DNA from: Streptomyces halstedii
GTDB lineage: Bacteria; Actinomycetota; Actinomycetes; Streptomycetales; Streptomycetaceae
Length of the DNA stretch: 64,000 nucleotides
Direction: 5' to 3'
Assembly: GCA_000720535.1 (NCBI GenBank)
Contig: JOAZ01000003.1
Span: forward strand, 248,001-312,000
In this document: positions 8,431 to 17,367 of the stretch, piece by piece
Position numbering within the stretch: position 1 is the first letter of the stretch
Layout: every line of letters begins with the position of its first letter
The notes under the pieces: model-generated
Told to the model about the DNA's origin: nothing
The model's database searches: none
Seen by the model: only the letters and a program-made list of their open reading frames with translations
Program-made: the position numbers and the translations under genes

Positions 8431-9732
8431 ATGGCTTCCACAGCAGCCGAACCCACCGCCATCCGGTCCGTCACCGCCCGCCGGGTCCTCGACAGCCGGG
8501 GCAACCCCACCGTCGAGGCCGATGTCGTCCTCGCGGACGGCTCCCTCGGCCGCGCCGCCGTCCCGTCCGGCGCATCCACCGGCGCGCGGGAGGCCGTGGA
8601 GCTGCGCGACGGCGACCCCGGGGCCTGGCACGGCAAGGGCGTCGACCGGGCGATCGCCCATGTCAACGGCGAGATCGCGGCCGCGGTCGTGGGCCGCGAC
8701 GCCGACGACCAGGCGGGCCTGGACGCCGCGCTCATCGCGCTCGACGGCACGCCCGGCAAGTCCCGGCTCGGCGCCAACGCCGTCCTCGGCGTCTCCCTCG
8801 CCGCCGCCAAGGCCGCGGCGGCCGCGCGCCGCCTCCCGCTCTACCGCCACCTCGGCGGCGCCGACGCCCGCCTCCTGCCGCTGCCGATGATGAACATCGT
8901 CAACGGCGGCGCCCACGCCGACAATCCGCTGGACTTCCAGGAGTTCATGATCGCCCCCGTGGGCGCGGAGACCTTCGCGGAGGCGGTCCGCATGGGGTCC
9001 GAGATCTTCCACACCCTCCGCCGCGACCTGCTGGCCGCCGGGCACTCCACCGGCGTCGGCGACGAGGGCGGCTTCGCCCCCGCGCTGCGCACCGCCGAGG
9101 AGGCGCTCGACTTCGTCATGGCGGCGGTCGAACGCGCCGGATACCGCCCGGGTACGGACATCGGCCTGGTCATGGACCCGGCGTCCTCGGAGTTCTTCCG
9201 GGACGGTGTGTACGTGTACGCGGGCGAGGGGGTGCGCCGTACCTCCTCGGAGCACGCCGACCACCTGGCCGGGCTGATCGACGCGTACCCGATCGTGTCC
9301 GTCGAGGACCCGATGGCCGAGGACGACCTGGACGGCTGGCGGGAACTGACGGCCCGTGTCGGCGACCGCTGCCAGCTCACGGGCGACGACGTGTTCTGCA
9401 CCGACGAGAAGCTGCTCGCCGAGGGCATCCGCACCGGTGTCGGCAACTCGGTCCTGGTCAAGGTCAATCAGGTCGGCACCCTCACCGAGGCACTCGCCAC
9501 GGTCGCCACCGCGCACCGCGCGGGCTGGACCGCCGTCATGTCGCACCGGTCCGGTGAGACGGAGGACACCACGATCGCGGACCTGGCGGTGGCGACGGGC
9601 TGCGGGCAGATCAAGACCGGCTCACTGTCCCGCTCCGACCGCACCGCGAAGTACAACCAACTCATCCGGATCGAGGAGGAGTTGGGCGACACCGCGCGGT
9701 ACGCGGGCGGATCCGTGTTGCACCGGTCCTGA
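8431..9732 (+). CDS. eno: Enolase (phosphopyruvate hydratase), probable second copy
   Basis: 433 aa, full length for the family (about 425-435). The ATG at 8431 has GGGAAGGA upstream and gives the standard start before [16 protein letters not shown]-like sequence. Enolase landmarks are present: VPSGASTG loop, NGGAHADN, acid [10 protein letters not shown], metal ligands in VEDPMAEDD, catalytic Lys in LVKVNQVG, and [15 protein letters not shown]. It interconverts 2-phosphoglycerate and phosphoenolpyruvate in the cytoplasm. It is not in a glycolytic or ftsB-type neighbourhood, and has its own MarR and operator array. It may be an extra, conditionally expressed enolase like eno2 of S. coelicolor; that a housekeeping copy exists elsewhere is inference. 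Confidence 0.93.
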   Translation: MASTAAEPTAIRSVTARRVLDSRGNPTVEADVVLADGSLGRAAVPSGASTGAREAVELRDGDPGAWHGKGVDRAIAHVNGEIAAAVVGRDADDQAGLDAALIALDGTPGKSRLGANAVLGVSLAAAKAAAAARRLPLYRHLGGADARLLPLPMMNIVNGGAHADNPLDFQEFMIAPVGAETFAEAVRMGSEIFHTLRRDLLAAGHSTGVGDEGGFAPALRTAEEALDFVMAAVERAGYRPGTDIGLVMDPASSEFFRDGVYVYAGEGVRRTSSEHADHLAGLIDAYPIVSVEDPMAEDDLDGWRELTARVGDRCQLTGDDVFCTDEKLLAEGIRTGVGNSVLVKVNQVGTLTEALATVATAHRAGWTAVMSHRSGETEDTTIADLAVATGCGQIKTGSLSRSDRTAKYNQLIRIEEELGDTARYAGGSVLHRS

Positions 9733-9737
9733 ACGCC

Positions 9738-9782
9738 GCACCGCCCCGGCCCGGCCCGCGGGGGCGGGCACCGCGGCGGTGC
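9738..9782. terminator. Possible two-tier hairpin after enolase
   Basis: Outer stem GCACCGCC (9738-9745) pairs with GGCGGTGC (9775-9782). An inner stem GCCCGC (9754-9759) pairs with GCGGGC (9764-9769). It starts five bases after the enolase stop. In DNA this GC-rich some pairing is expected by chance. Confidence 0.4.
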
Positions 9783-9891
9783 GCGCACGCTTCCGCGCCG
9801 AAGCGGTACGGCGCGGAACGCCCGCGCCGCCACCCCGCGCCCGCGCCGTGTCCTGCCACGGCCCCGCGGCCTCCTCGGCTACTTTCGGTGC

Positions 9892-10401
9892 ATGCCTCCG
9901 CTTTCGCCCGTCTTCCTTCTGCACAGGCTGCTGACCAACGAGCGTTGGCGGCGGCTGCACGTGAAGGCGTCCCTGTGGGCGGCCGTGGGTGTCGTGGTGG
10001 TGCTGCTGCTCGGCTCCTGGGCCGTCGTCCCGTGTGAGGCGTCGGCGCCCCGGGCGACCATCACCTCGTTCCCGCTGGCCCTGTGGTGGTCGGTCGAGAC
10101 CGCGACGACCGTCGGGTACGGGGATCTGTATCCGGTCACCGCGGCCGGCCGCGTCATCGCGGGCATCGAGATGCTCGTCGGGATCTCCGTGTTCAGCATC
10201 GTCACCGCGTCCCTGGCCACCTGGTTCGTCGGCAGCGCCGCGCGGCGCGCCCGCCAGGTGGCCCGGGCGGCCGAACGCGCCGAGGCACGGGGGAAGGCGG
10301 ACGCCGACCGGGAACTGCGGGCGCTGCACGCCCGGTTCGACCGGCTCGAAGAGCTGATCGGCCGGGAGGGCGCCGGTCCGGGGTCCGGGGCGGCTCGCTG
10401 A
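9892..10401 (+). CDS. Two-TM potassium channel
   Basis: 169 aa. Helix 1 is about 27-46, the pore region about 58-80 has the K+ selectivity filter TTVGYGD (73-79), and helix 2 is about 85-110. The rest is a charged, Ala/Arg/Glu-rich cytoplasmic helix likely to form a coiled coil (about 113-160). This is the minimal KcsA-like tetrameric K+ channel plan (KcsA is 160 aa). The ATG is preceded by little Shine-Dalgarno sequence but by TACTTT seven bases upstream, so a leaderless transcript is possible. No gating domain is recognisable. Confidence 0.88.
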   Translation: MPPLSPVFLLHRLLTNERWRRLHVKASLWAAVGVVVVLLLGSWAVVPCEASAPRATITSFPLALWWSVETATTVGYGDLYPVTAAGRVIAGIEMLVGISVFSIVTASLATWFVGSAARRARQVARAAERAEARGKADADRELRALHARFDRLEELIGREGAGPGSGAAR

Positions 10402-10440
10402 TCTCCGGTCACCGCGTCCGGCGGCGCGGCCTCACCGCCC

Positions 10441-10495
10441 GGCCGTCGCGAGAAGGCCAGGCCGTCGCGAGAAAGCCAGGCCGTCGCGAGAAGCC
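10441..10495. repeat. Three tandem 19-bp direct repeats
   Basis: GGCCGTCGCGAGAAGGCCA begins at 10441 and recurs with one change at 10460. It recurs again, truncated after 17 bases, at 10479. The array lies between the channel stop and the convergent amidase stop. Each unit contains TCGCGA; function unknown. Confidence 0.7.
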
Positions 10496-10523
10496 GGGGG
10501 CATGGCACAAAGGCCCGCGCCCG

Positions 10524-10620
10524 TCACACATCAGCGCTGTCACAGGTCCGCTCCCGTCACAGACCAGCGCTGTCACCGACCGGCGCTGTCACCGATCCGC
10601 GCCCTCACAGGCCGGGCGGG
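10524..10620. repeat. Six degenerate 16-17 bp repeats running into the amidase stop
   Basis: A unit resembling TCACAGACCAGCGCTG starts at 10524, 10540, 10557, 10573, 10589 and 10605. The last copy supplies the amidase stop codon (10605-10607). Copies differ by several bases, so this is an old or selected array rather than a fresh slippage product. Confidence 0.6.
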
Positions 10621-12005
10621 CTCCCCCAGGGTGCCGCCCGTTCCAGTTGCGCCGCCAGGGCGAGGAGCGTTCCCTCACCGCCGAGGGGGGCGGCGAACTG
10701 CACCCCCAGCGGCAGCCCCGCGCTGTCGTGGCCGAAGGGGACGGACATCGCCGGCATCCCGGTCACGTTGTGGACGCTGGTGAAGGCGGAGTAGACGGAG
10801 GCGTGCCGGTAGACCGACTCCGGGTCGGCCGTGTCGAGGACACCGAGCCGGGGGGTCGGCCGCGCCAGCGTCGGGGTCAGCAGGACGTCGTACGCCGCGA
10901 ACGCCGCGCCCACCCGCCAGCCGATCTCCTGTGCCCGGCGCAGCGCCCGGCTGACGTCGGCCGCGGGGAGGGCGCGGTAGGTGTCGTACAGGACGCGGGT
11001 GAAGGGTTCGATGTCGTCGTCGGCCAGGGGTCTGCCGAGCAGGGCGAGGCGGGCGTCGATCTGGGCCACGAGGTCGGCGCCCATCAGGACGCCCGAGGTG
11101 CGGGCGACGTCGTCCGGCCGGTAGGGGGCGGTGGTCTCGGCGACCACGTGGCCCAGCCGTTCGCACAGCAGGGCCGCGGCGCGTGCGGCCCCCGCGCACT
11201 CCGGGTGCGTCCCGGGGCCGTCCGGCAGCGCGGTGAGCAGGCCGATCCGCAAACGCCCCGGGTCGCGCCGGGCCAGTTCGGCGAAGGGGGCGGCCGGGCG
11301 CGGTGGCGCGTACGCGTCGCCGGGCAGGGGCCCCTCGGCGACGTCGAGGAGCAGGGCGCTGTCGCGTACGGACGTGGTGACGGCGTGGTGTCCGGAGACG
11401 AGTCCCGACAGGGTGGTCGGCCGGGGCGCCGGGGTGACCCGGCCCCGGCTGGGCTTGAGGCCGAACAATCCGCAGGCCGCCGCCGGGATGCGGATCGAGC
11501 CGCCGCCGTCGCTGGCGTGCGCGACCGGCACCAGGCCCGCCGCCACCGCGGCGGCGGACCCGCCGCTGGAGCCGCCCGGCGAGTGCGCGGTGTTCCACGG
11601 GTTGCGGGTGGGGCCGAAGAGGGCTGGTTCGGTGGAGGCGTTGAGGCCCAGTTCGGGGGTGTTGGTGGTGCCGAGGACGAGCGCGCCGGCCCGCCGGTAC
11701 CGGGCCACCAGTTCGCTGTCGCGCGGGGCCGTGCCCTCCGCGAAGAGCCGGCTGCCACCGGTCGCGGGCAAGCCCGCGACCTCGGTGCCGAGGTCCTTGA
11801 CGAGCATCGGCACCCCGTGCAGCGGACCGTCCGGCAGGCCCGCCGCCACCTCGTCGAGGGCGGCCTCGAACCGGGTGTGGACCACCGCGTTGAGCGCGGG
11901 GCCGAGTCGCTCGATACGGGCGACGGCCTCCGTGGCGAGGGTGTGTACGTCGGTCTCGCCGTTCCTGACGGCCTCGGCCGTGGCGACCGCGTCCCCGCCC
12001 CTCAC
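10605..12005 (-). CDS. Amidase (amidase signature family)
   Basis: 466 aa from a GTG that overlaps the upstream stop (GTGA). The amidase-signature triad is readable: Lys in GVPMLVKDLGTE (about 66-77), cis-Ser/Ser nucleophile in the Gly/Ser-rich SPGGSSGGSAAAVAAGLVP (about 141-159), and DGGGSIRIPA. The C-terminal VTGMPAMSVPFGHDSAGLPL segment is typical of AS-family hydrolases. It hydrolyses a C-N amide bond. It is the last gene of the peptide-type importer operon and so probably processes an imported amide or short peptide. The family is too broad to name a substrate; no signal peptide. Confidence 0.88.
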   Translation of the reverse strand: MRGGDAVATAEAVRNGETDVHTLATEAVARIERLGPALNAVVHTRFEAALDEVAAGLPDGPLHGVPMLVKDLGTEVAGLPATGGSRLFAEGTAPRDSELVARYRRAGALVLGTTNTPELGLNASTEPALFGPTRNPWNTAHSPGGSSGGSAAAVAAGLVPVAHASDGGGSIRIPAAACGLFGLKPSRGRVTPAPRPTTLSGLVSGHHAVTTSVRDSALLLDVAEGPLPGDAYAPPRPAAPFAELARRDPGRLRIGLLTALPDGPGTHPECAGAARAAALLCERLGHVVAETTAPYRPDDVARTSGVLMGADLVAQIDARLALLGRPLADDDIEPFTRVLYDTYRALPAADVSRALRRAQEIGWRVGAAFAAYDVLLTPTLARPTPRLGVLDTADPESVYRHASVYSAFTSVHNVTGMPAMSVPFGHDSAGLPLGVQFAAPLGGEGTLLALAAQLERAAPWGSPPGL

Positions 12006-13228
12006 GCCACGTACCCGGCGGGCTTGCCCCAGGTCTCGCGGCGTGTGGTGCCCCGGTCGACCAGGACGCAGCGGGTGCCGGTGAAGTTGGTCGGCATGCA
12101 CTTGTTGCAGTGGATGCACAGGGACGGCGTGGAGGCGTCGTCACGCAGGCGGTTGACGAGGTCGGGTTCGCGCAGCAGGGCCCTGGCCATCGCCACGAAC
12201 TCGAAGCCCTCGCGCATCGCGAGGTCCATGACCGGCTTGCCGGTGATCCCGCCGAGCAGGATCATCGGCATCCGCACGGCGGCCCGTACCTGCCGCGCGT
12301 CCTGGAGCAGATAGGCGTCCTGGTAGGGGTAGCTGCGCAGGAAGTGCTTGCCGACGGCCCGCACGCCGAGCTTCATGGGCTGCGGCATGACGTCGGCGAA
12401 CTCCTTGAGCGGGGCGTCACCCTTGAAGAGGTACATCGGGTTGAGCAGGGAGCTGCCTGCGGTCATCTCCAGGGCGTCGACGGTGCCGTCCTGTTCGAGC
12501 CACTGGACGACCGGGATGGCCTCGTCGAGCCAGAAGCCGCCCGGTACGCCGTCGTCCATGTTCATCTTGGCGACGACGGCGATCCGGCCGCCGGCCGCGC
12601 CGTGGACGGCGCGCATGATCTCCCGGGCGAAGCGGGCCCGGTTCTCCAGGCTCCCGCCGTACGCGTCGGTGCGGTGGTTGATCCGGGGGCTGAGGAAGGA
12701 GCTGGCCAGGTAGTTGTGGCCGAGGTGGACCTCGACGGCGTCGAAGCCCGCCTCGACGGCGCGGCGCGTGGCCTCGGCGTGTGCCTCGGTGACGCGCCGG
12801 ATGTCGTGGACGGACGCCTCCCGGGCCCAGCTCAGGGTGGTGGCGTGGAAGTGCTTCGTCGGCGAGAGGGCCGGGGCGCCGTTGCCCTTGGGGTTGGCGA
12901 CGGGCCCGCCGTGGCCGATCTGCGCACAGACGGCGGCCCCTTCGGCGTGGACGGCGTCGGTGAGGACGCGCAGACCGGGCATCGCCTCGTCGGTCCAGTG
13001 GATCTGGTGCCGGTCGGTGCGGCCTTCCCTGGCGACCGCGCAGTAGGCGACGGTCGTCATGCCGACCCCGCCGCGGGCGTAGGCGACGTGGAAGTCGACG
13101 AGGTCCCTGGTCACCAGGGACTTGTGGCTGAGCCCCTCGTAGGTCGCGGCCTTGATGACGCGGTTGCGGAGCTTGACGGGGCCCAGCACGGCCGGGGCCA
13201 GCACATCGGGGGTCTCGGGGGTGGTCAC
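12002..13228 (-). CDS. NADH:flavin oxidoreductase, old yellow enzyme family
   Basis: 408 aa from GTG 13228, with GGAGGAACC five bases upstream and a GTGA overlap with the ATPase stop. It has the OYE TIM-barrel signatures: LGPVKLRNRVIKAATYEG at the start, QIGHGG, AGFDAVEVHLGHNYLASSFLSP, and RTDAYGGSLENRARFA. The C-terminus has a Cys cluster CIHCNKCMPTNFTGTRC, as in the iron-sulfur branch near 2,4-dienoyl-CoA reductases and bile-acid BaiCD/BaiH. It stops there, lacking the FAD/NAD domains of those larger enzymes. Likely reduces an activated C=C bond of an imported compound; substrate unknown. Confidence 0.85.
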   Translation of the reverse strand: MTTPETPDVLAPAVLGPVKLRNRVIKAATYEGLSHKSLVTRDLVDFHVAYARGGVGMTTVAYCAVAREGRTDRHQIHWTDEAMPGLRVLTDAVHAEGAAVCAQIGHGGPVANPKGNGAPALSPTKHFHATTLSWAREASVHDIRRVTEAHAEATRRAVEAGFDAVEVHLGHNYLASSFLSPRINHRTDAYGGSLENRARFAREIMRAVHGAAGGRIAVVAKMNMDDGVPGGFWLDEAIPVVQWLEQDGTVDALEMTAGSSLLNPMYLFKGDAPLKEFADVMPQPMKLGVRAVGKHFLRSYPYQDAYLLQDARQVRAAVRMPMILLGGITGKPVMDLAMREGFEFVAMARALLREPDLVNRLRDDASTPSLCIHCNKCMPTNFTGTRCVLVDRGTTRRETWGKPAGYVA

Positions 13229-14253
13229 GGGCGGTTCCTCCTCGGTTCGGCGTGGTGGCAGGCGACCCGGTGACCGGGCCGTATCTCCCGCGGTACGGGT
13301 TCCTCGTCCGCGCACCGTCCGGTGGCCAGGGGGCACCGGGTACGGAAGCGGCAGCCCGACGGCGGGTCCAGGGGCGAGGGCGGTTCGGCGGTGTGGACGG
13401 GCGCGTCGTCGGGGGCGTCCGTGGTGCCGGGGGGTCCGGTGGTGCCGAGCTGGACCTCGGGAAGGGAGGCGAGCAGCAGCCGGGTGTAGGGGTGCGCGGC
13501 TTCGTGCGGCAACCCGTCGGAGGGCAGTACCTCGCAGACCTTGCCGAGGTACATCACCATGACGCGGTCGCTGACGTTCTTCACCACGGACACGTCGTGG
13601 GCGATGAACACCATGCTCAGTCCGCGACGGCGGACCGTGGTCTCCAGGAGGTTGAGGATCTGGGCCTGCACGGACACGTCCAGGCTGGAGACGGGTTCGT
13701 CGCAGATCAGCACCTCGGGTTCGAGCAGCAGGGCGCGGGCGACGCACACGCGCTGGCACTGGCCGCCGGACAGCTCGTGCGGTCTGCGGTCCCGTACGGT
13801 CTGGGGGTCGAGGCCGACGTCGCGCAGGGCCGTGTCGATCCGGGTGTCCCTGTCGCGGGTGTCGCCGCCGTTCCCCCAGATCGAAGGGCCCTCCCACACC
13901 AGGTCCTTGACCTTGCGGCGGGGGTTCAGGGCGGAGACGGGGTCCTGCGTGATGAGCTGGATCCGGGCACGGGCCCGGCGCAGTTCCTCGGGGGCGAGGC
14001 CGGTGAGGGTCGTGGTGCCGAGGCGGACGGTGCCGGAGCCGGGGGGCGGCAGCTGGATCAGGGAGCGGCCGACGCTGGACTTGCCGCAGCCGGACTCGCC
14101 GAGGATGCCGAGGGTCTCACCGGCCGCGACCTCCAGTCCGACGCCGGAGACGGCGTGCACCGTGCGGCCGTGCCCGGCCGGGTACTCGACGACGAGGTCT
14201 TCGGCCACCAGCGCGGGGCGCGGGTCCGGTCCGGTGTCGTGGGTGGTCGTCAT
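13225..14253 (-). CDS. Peptide-type ABC transporter ATP-binding protein (DppF/OppF class)
   Basis: 342 aa. Walker A GESGCGKSS (about 53), Q-loop LITQDP, signature LSGGQ, Walker B VLICDEPVSSLD and switch His in IAHDVS are all intact. The C-terminal Cys pattern GCRFRTRCPLATGRC belongs to the oligopeptide/dipeptide ATPase extension (oligo_HPY). It couples ATP hydrolysis to the two permeases of the operon. The start ATG overlaps the previous stop (ATGA). Confidence 0.92.
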   Translation of the reverse strand: MTTTHDTGPDPRPALVAEDLVVEYPAGHGRTVHAVSGVGLEVAAGETLGILGESGCGKSSVGRSLIQLPPPGSGTVRLGTTTLTGLAPEELRRARARIQLITQDPVSALNPRRKVKDLVWEGPSIWGNGGDTRDRDTRIDTALRDVGLDPQTVRDRRPHELSGGQCQRVCVARALLLEPEVLICDEPVSSLDVSVQAQILNLLETTVRRRGLSMVFIAHDVSVVKNVSDRVMVMYLGKVCEVLPSDGLPHEAAHPYTRLLLASLPEVQLGTTGPPGTTDAPDDAPVHTAEPPSPLDPPSGCRFRTRCPLATGRCADEEPVPREIRPGHRVACHHAEPRRNRP

Positions 14254-15278
14254 ACGGTGGCCTCCTCGGCGGCGCCCAGGGGGTGGTGACAGGCGACGAC
14301 GCCGCCGGCGTCACGGTCACCGGCGTATGCGGCCAGCTCGGGCGCCTCGGTGGCGCAGCGGTCCGTCGCGGCGGGGCAGCGCGGCGCGAACCGGCATCCG
14401 GCGGGCGGGTGCAGCAGGTCGGGCGGCCTGCCCTCGATGGTGGGCAGCAGGGTGTGCGGGGGCTGGTCGAGGCGCGGGATCGAGGCGATCAGGGCACTGC
14501 TGTACGGGTGCCGGGGGCGGTCGAAGACGGCGGCGGTGTCCGCGTACTCCACGAGGCGTCCGGCGTACATCACGGCGACGCGGTCCGTGCGGCCGGCGAC
14601 CGTGGCGAGGTCGTGGCTGATGAGGATCGTCGCCATCCGCAGGTCCTCGGTCAGCGAGCGCAGCAGGTCCAGGATCTGCTTCTGCACGGTGACGTCGAGC
14701 GCGGTGGTCGGTTCGTCGGCGATGAGCAGCCGGGGGCCGCAGGCCAGGGCCATGGCGATGACGACGCGCTGCCGCATCCCGCCGGAGAGTTCGTGCGGAT
14801 ACTGGGTGGCGCGCCGGGCCGGTTCGGGGATGCCGACCTTCCGGAGCAGGTCCACGGCGCGTTCGCGGGCGTCGGCGCGGCTCAGCCCGAGGTGCCGGCG
14901 GACGCTCTCGGAGAGATGGGCGCCGACCTTCTTCACGGGGTTCAGGGAGGTCATGGGGTCCTGGAAGACCATGGCGACCTCGGTGCCCCACAGGGCACGC
15001 CGTCCGGCGGGGGTGAGCCGGTGGACGTCCTTGCCGCCGAGCAGCACCGAGCCGGACACGGTGGTGCCGGGGCCGTCGGTGATCAGGCCCATCAGGGTGC
15101 GGCCCAGCACCGACTTGCCCGAGCCGGACTCCCCCACGACGCCGAGCGTCTCGCCCTCGGTCAGCGACAGCGAGACGCCGTCGACGGCCCGCACCGGTCC
15201 TCGCGGGGTACGGAAGGCGGTCCGTACCCCGGTGGCGGTGAGCAGAGGGGTGCCGGTGGCGGCGGGCGGGGTGGTCAC
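14250..15278 (-). CDS. Peptide-type ABC transporter ATP-binding protein (DppD/OppD class)
   Basis: 342 aa from GTG 15278, which forms a GTGA overlap with the permease stop and has GGAG upstream; an ATG 24 bases earlier is less likely. Walker A GESGSGKS, Q-loop MVFQDPMTSLNP, signature LSGGMRQR, Walker B LLIADEPTTALD and ISHDL are intact. The C-terminal oligo_HPY Cys motif GCRFAPRCPAATDRC is present. It pairs with the DppF-type subunit to form the heterodimeric ATPase of the importer. Confidence 0.92.
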   Translation of the reverse strand: MTTPPAATGTPLLTATGVRTAFRTPRGPVRAVDGVSLSLTEGETLGVVGESGSGKSVLGRTLMGLITDGPGTTVSGSVLLGGKDVHRLTPAGRRALWGTEVAMVFQDPMTSLNPVKKVGAHLSESVRRHLGLSRADARERAVDLLRKVGIPEPARRATQYPHELSGGMRQRVVIAMALACGPRLLIADEPTTALDVTVQKQILDLLRSLTEDLRMATILISHDLATVAGRTDRVAVMYAGRLVEYADTAAVFDRPRHPYSSALIASIPRLDQPPHTLLPTIEGRPPDLLHPPAGCRFAPRCPAATDRCATEAPELAAYAGDRDAGGVVACHHPLGAAEEATV

Positions 15279-16309
15279 AGTTTCACGCTCCGGGAGTCCC
15301 AACGCCCGCGAGCCTTCTCGCCGACGATGTTGACGGCGAACACGGTGAGGAAGAGGAAGGCCCCGGGGACGAGCACGATGTGCGGGTGTTCCTCGAAGAC
15401 CTGGCCCTCCCCCTCGGCGATCATGTTTCCCCAGGTGGGTTCCGGCGGTTGGATGCCCAGTCCGAGGAAGCTGAGGGAGGCTTCGGCGACGATCAGGACG
15501 GAGATCATCACGACGGCTAGGGACAGGACGGGCAGCAGGACGTTGGGGAGCAGTTCGCGTACCAGGACGCGGGAGCGCCTGGCGCCCATGGCGCGGGCGG
15601 CGACGACGAAGTCCCGGTTGGAGTGGGCCATGGTGGTGGCGCGGGCCAGGCGCACCATGCCGGGGATCGTCAGCAGCGACAGGGACAGGGCGACGTTGCG
15701 CGGGTGCGGCTGGAGCACCGTGGCGAGCGCGATGAGCAGGATGAGCGGGGGCACGGCGAGCAGCGAGTTGGTGGCGATGCCGACCGCCCGGTCGACGGTC
15801 TTGCGGACGTAGCCGGCCACCATGCCGATCGCGCCGCCGGCCAGGGTGCCGACGGCGACCGCGGACAGGGAGATGAGCAGGGAGGAGCGGGCCCCGTAGA
15901 GGGATCGGGCCAGCAGGTCGAGGCCGAAGCCGTTGGTGCCGAGCGGGTGGGCGCCGGTGAAGGTGGGGGCGGCGAAGACCGGTTCGGTGACGGTGGTGGC
16001 GACGTCACGGTCCTCGGCGAGCGGCAGCCACGGGACGAACACGATGGCGAGTCCGAGCAGCAGGAGCCAGCCCGCGCCGAACCAGAACACCACGTCGAAG
16101 CCGGGCCCGGCCCACCGTTTGCCGAGCCGGGAGGCGCCGGCCAGGAGCAGGCCGAGTCCGAGGAGGGCGACGGCCGTCTTGGCGGGTGTGACCAGCAGGG
16201 GGGTGGTCGCGCCGAACACCAGCAGGACGAGGCCGGCGACGGTGAGGGACACGGCGGTGGGCAGGGGCGGGAGGCTCCGCGCGCGCGGGGCGAGGTCAGA
16301 CATGGACAC
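15275..16309 (-). CDS. Peptide-type ABC transporter permease (DppC class)
   Basis: 344 aa. The BPD_transp_1 core spans about 125-335, with EAA loop ARAMGARRSRVLVRELLPN. It has two to three extra N-terminal hydrophobic helices before the family-typical HPLGTNGFGLDLLARSLYGA segment. The start overlaps the DppB stop by 14 bases; a second Met six bases in is an alternative. Ends with GEKARGRWDSR, normal for DppC/OppC. Confidence 0.9.
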   Translation of the reverse strand: MSMSDLAPRARSLPPLPTAVSLTVAGLVLLVFGATTPLLVTPAKTAVALLGLGLLLAGASRLGKRWAGPGFDVVFWFGAGWLLLLGLAIVFVPWLPLAEDRDVATTVTEPVFAAPTFTGAHPLGTNGFGLDLLARSLYGARSSLLISLSAVAVGTLAGGAIGMVAGYVRKTVDRAVGIATNSLLAVPPLILLIALATVLQPHPRNVALSLSLLTIPGMVRLARATTMAHSNRDFVVAARAMGARRSRVLVRELLPNVLLPVLSLAVVMISVLIVAEASLSFLGLGIQPPEPTWGNMIAEGEGQVFEEHPHIVLVPGAFLFLTVFAVNIVGEKARGRWDSRSVKL

Positions 16310-17264
16310 GTCGCGTCCTGGGGTCGAGGTAACCGTAGGAGAGGTCGATGCCGGCGTTGAGGATCACGTAGATCACGGCGATCGTGAGCACGGCGCCCTG
16401 GACCATCGGGTAGTCGCCCTGTCCGGCGGCGTTGACGACGAGGGTCCCCATGCCGGGCAGCGAGAAGAGGTACTCCACGACGACGGTGCTGCCGATCAGC
16501 CGGCCGAGGCTCAGGCCGAGCAGGGTGACCAGGGAGAAGGAGGAGGGGCGCAGGGCGTCGCTGAACAGGATGCGCAGGGGGCTCATGCCCTTGGCGCGGG
16601 CGGCGAGGATGTAGTCCTCGCGCAGGGTGACGATCAGGTCGCTGCGCAACACCCGGGTGAACATGGCGAGTTCGGCGAGGGCGACGGTGAGCGCCGGCAG
16701 GAACGCGTGGTGCAGATTGCCCAGCAGGTCGCCGTCGCCGAGCCGTACCCATTCCGCACGGGGGAACCAGCCGGCCGAGTTGACGAGGACGAGGATCAGC
16801 AGCAGCCCGGCCAGGAAGCTGGGCACGGACAGGATGCCGAAGGTGCCGGCGCCCAGGATCCGGTCGGCCGCCGAACCCTCCCGGTAGGCCGACCACATGG
16901 CCGTCGGCACCGCGATCAGCAGGGCCAGCAGCAGTCCGAGCGCCGCGATCTCGAAGCTGACGGGCAGCGCGGACAGCACCCGGTCGGTGACCTCGCTCTG
17001 CGGGGGTACGACGGAGTGTCCGAGGTCTCCGGTCAGGGCGCCGCCCAGCCAGTCGAGGTAGCGGGTGACCAGCGGTTGGTCGAGTCCGAGGCCGTGGCGG
17101 AGTTCGGCGTACTCGGCCGGGTCGCGGCCCGCGCCGAGGATGTCCACGGCGGGGTCGCCGGGCAGCAGGACGGCCAGGGAGAACACCCCGACGCTGGCGA
17201 GGAGGAGCACGGCCGCCAGCTCCAGGGCCTTCTGGGCCAGTCGGCGCAGCACGGCGGTGCTCAT
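16296..17264 (-). CDS. Peptide-type ABC transporter permease (DppB class)
   Basis: 322 aa, six predicted transmembrane helices. The family-typical opening is a first helix followed by LPGDPAVDILG, then LGLDQPLVTRYLDWLGGALTGDLG. The EAA loop is ARAKGMSPLRILFSDALRPS, and GSTVVVEYLFSLPGMGTLVVNA comes near the end. It forms the transmembrane channel with the DppC-class subunit. It is separated from the binding protein by 103 bases, with no terminator seen, so the whole set is probably one operon. Confidence 0.92.
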   Translation of the reverse strand: MSTAVLRRLAQKALELAAVLLLASVGVFSLAVLLPGDPAVDILGAGRDPAEYAELRHGLGLDQPLVTRYLDWLGGALTGDLGHSVVPPQSEVTDRVLSALPVSFEIAALGLLLALLIAVPTAMWSAYREGSAADRILGAGTFGILSVPSFLAGLLLILVLVNSAGWFPRAEWVRLGDGDLLGNLHHAFLPALTVALAELAMFTRVLRSDLIVTLREDYILAARAKGMSPLRILFSDALRPSSFSLVTLLGLSLGRLIGSTVVVEYLFSLPGMGTLVVNAAGQGDYPMVQGAVLTIAVIYVILNAGIDLSYGYLDPRTRRVHV

Positions 17265-17367
17265 GGTTCCTCCAGGTCTGCCTGGTGTCGGCGTACGGGT
17301 CCGCGGGGCATCAGGGGGCGGGCGCCGGCCACGGACGGGCCGGGCCGGTGGACGGGGCGGGCGGCTG

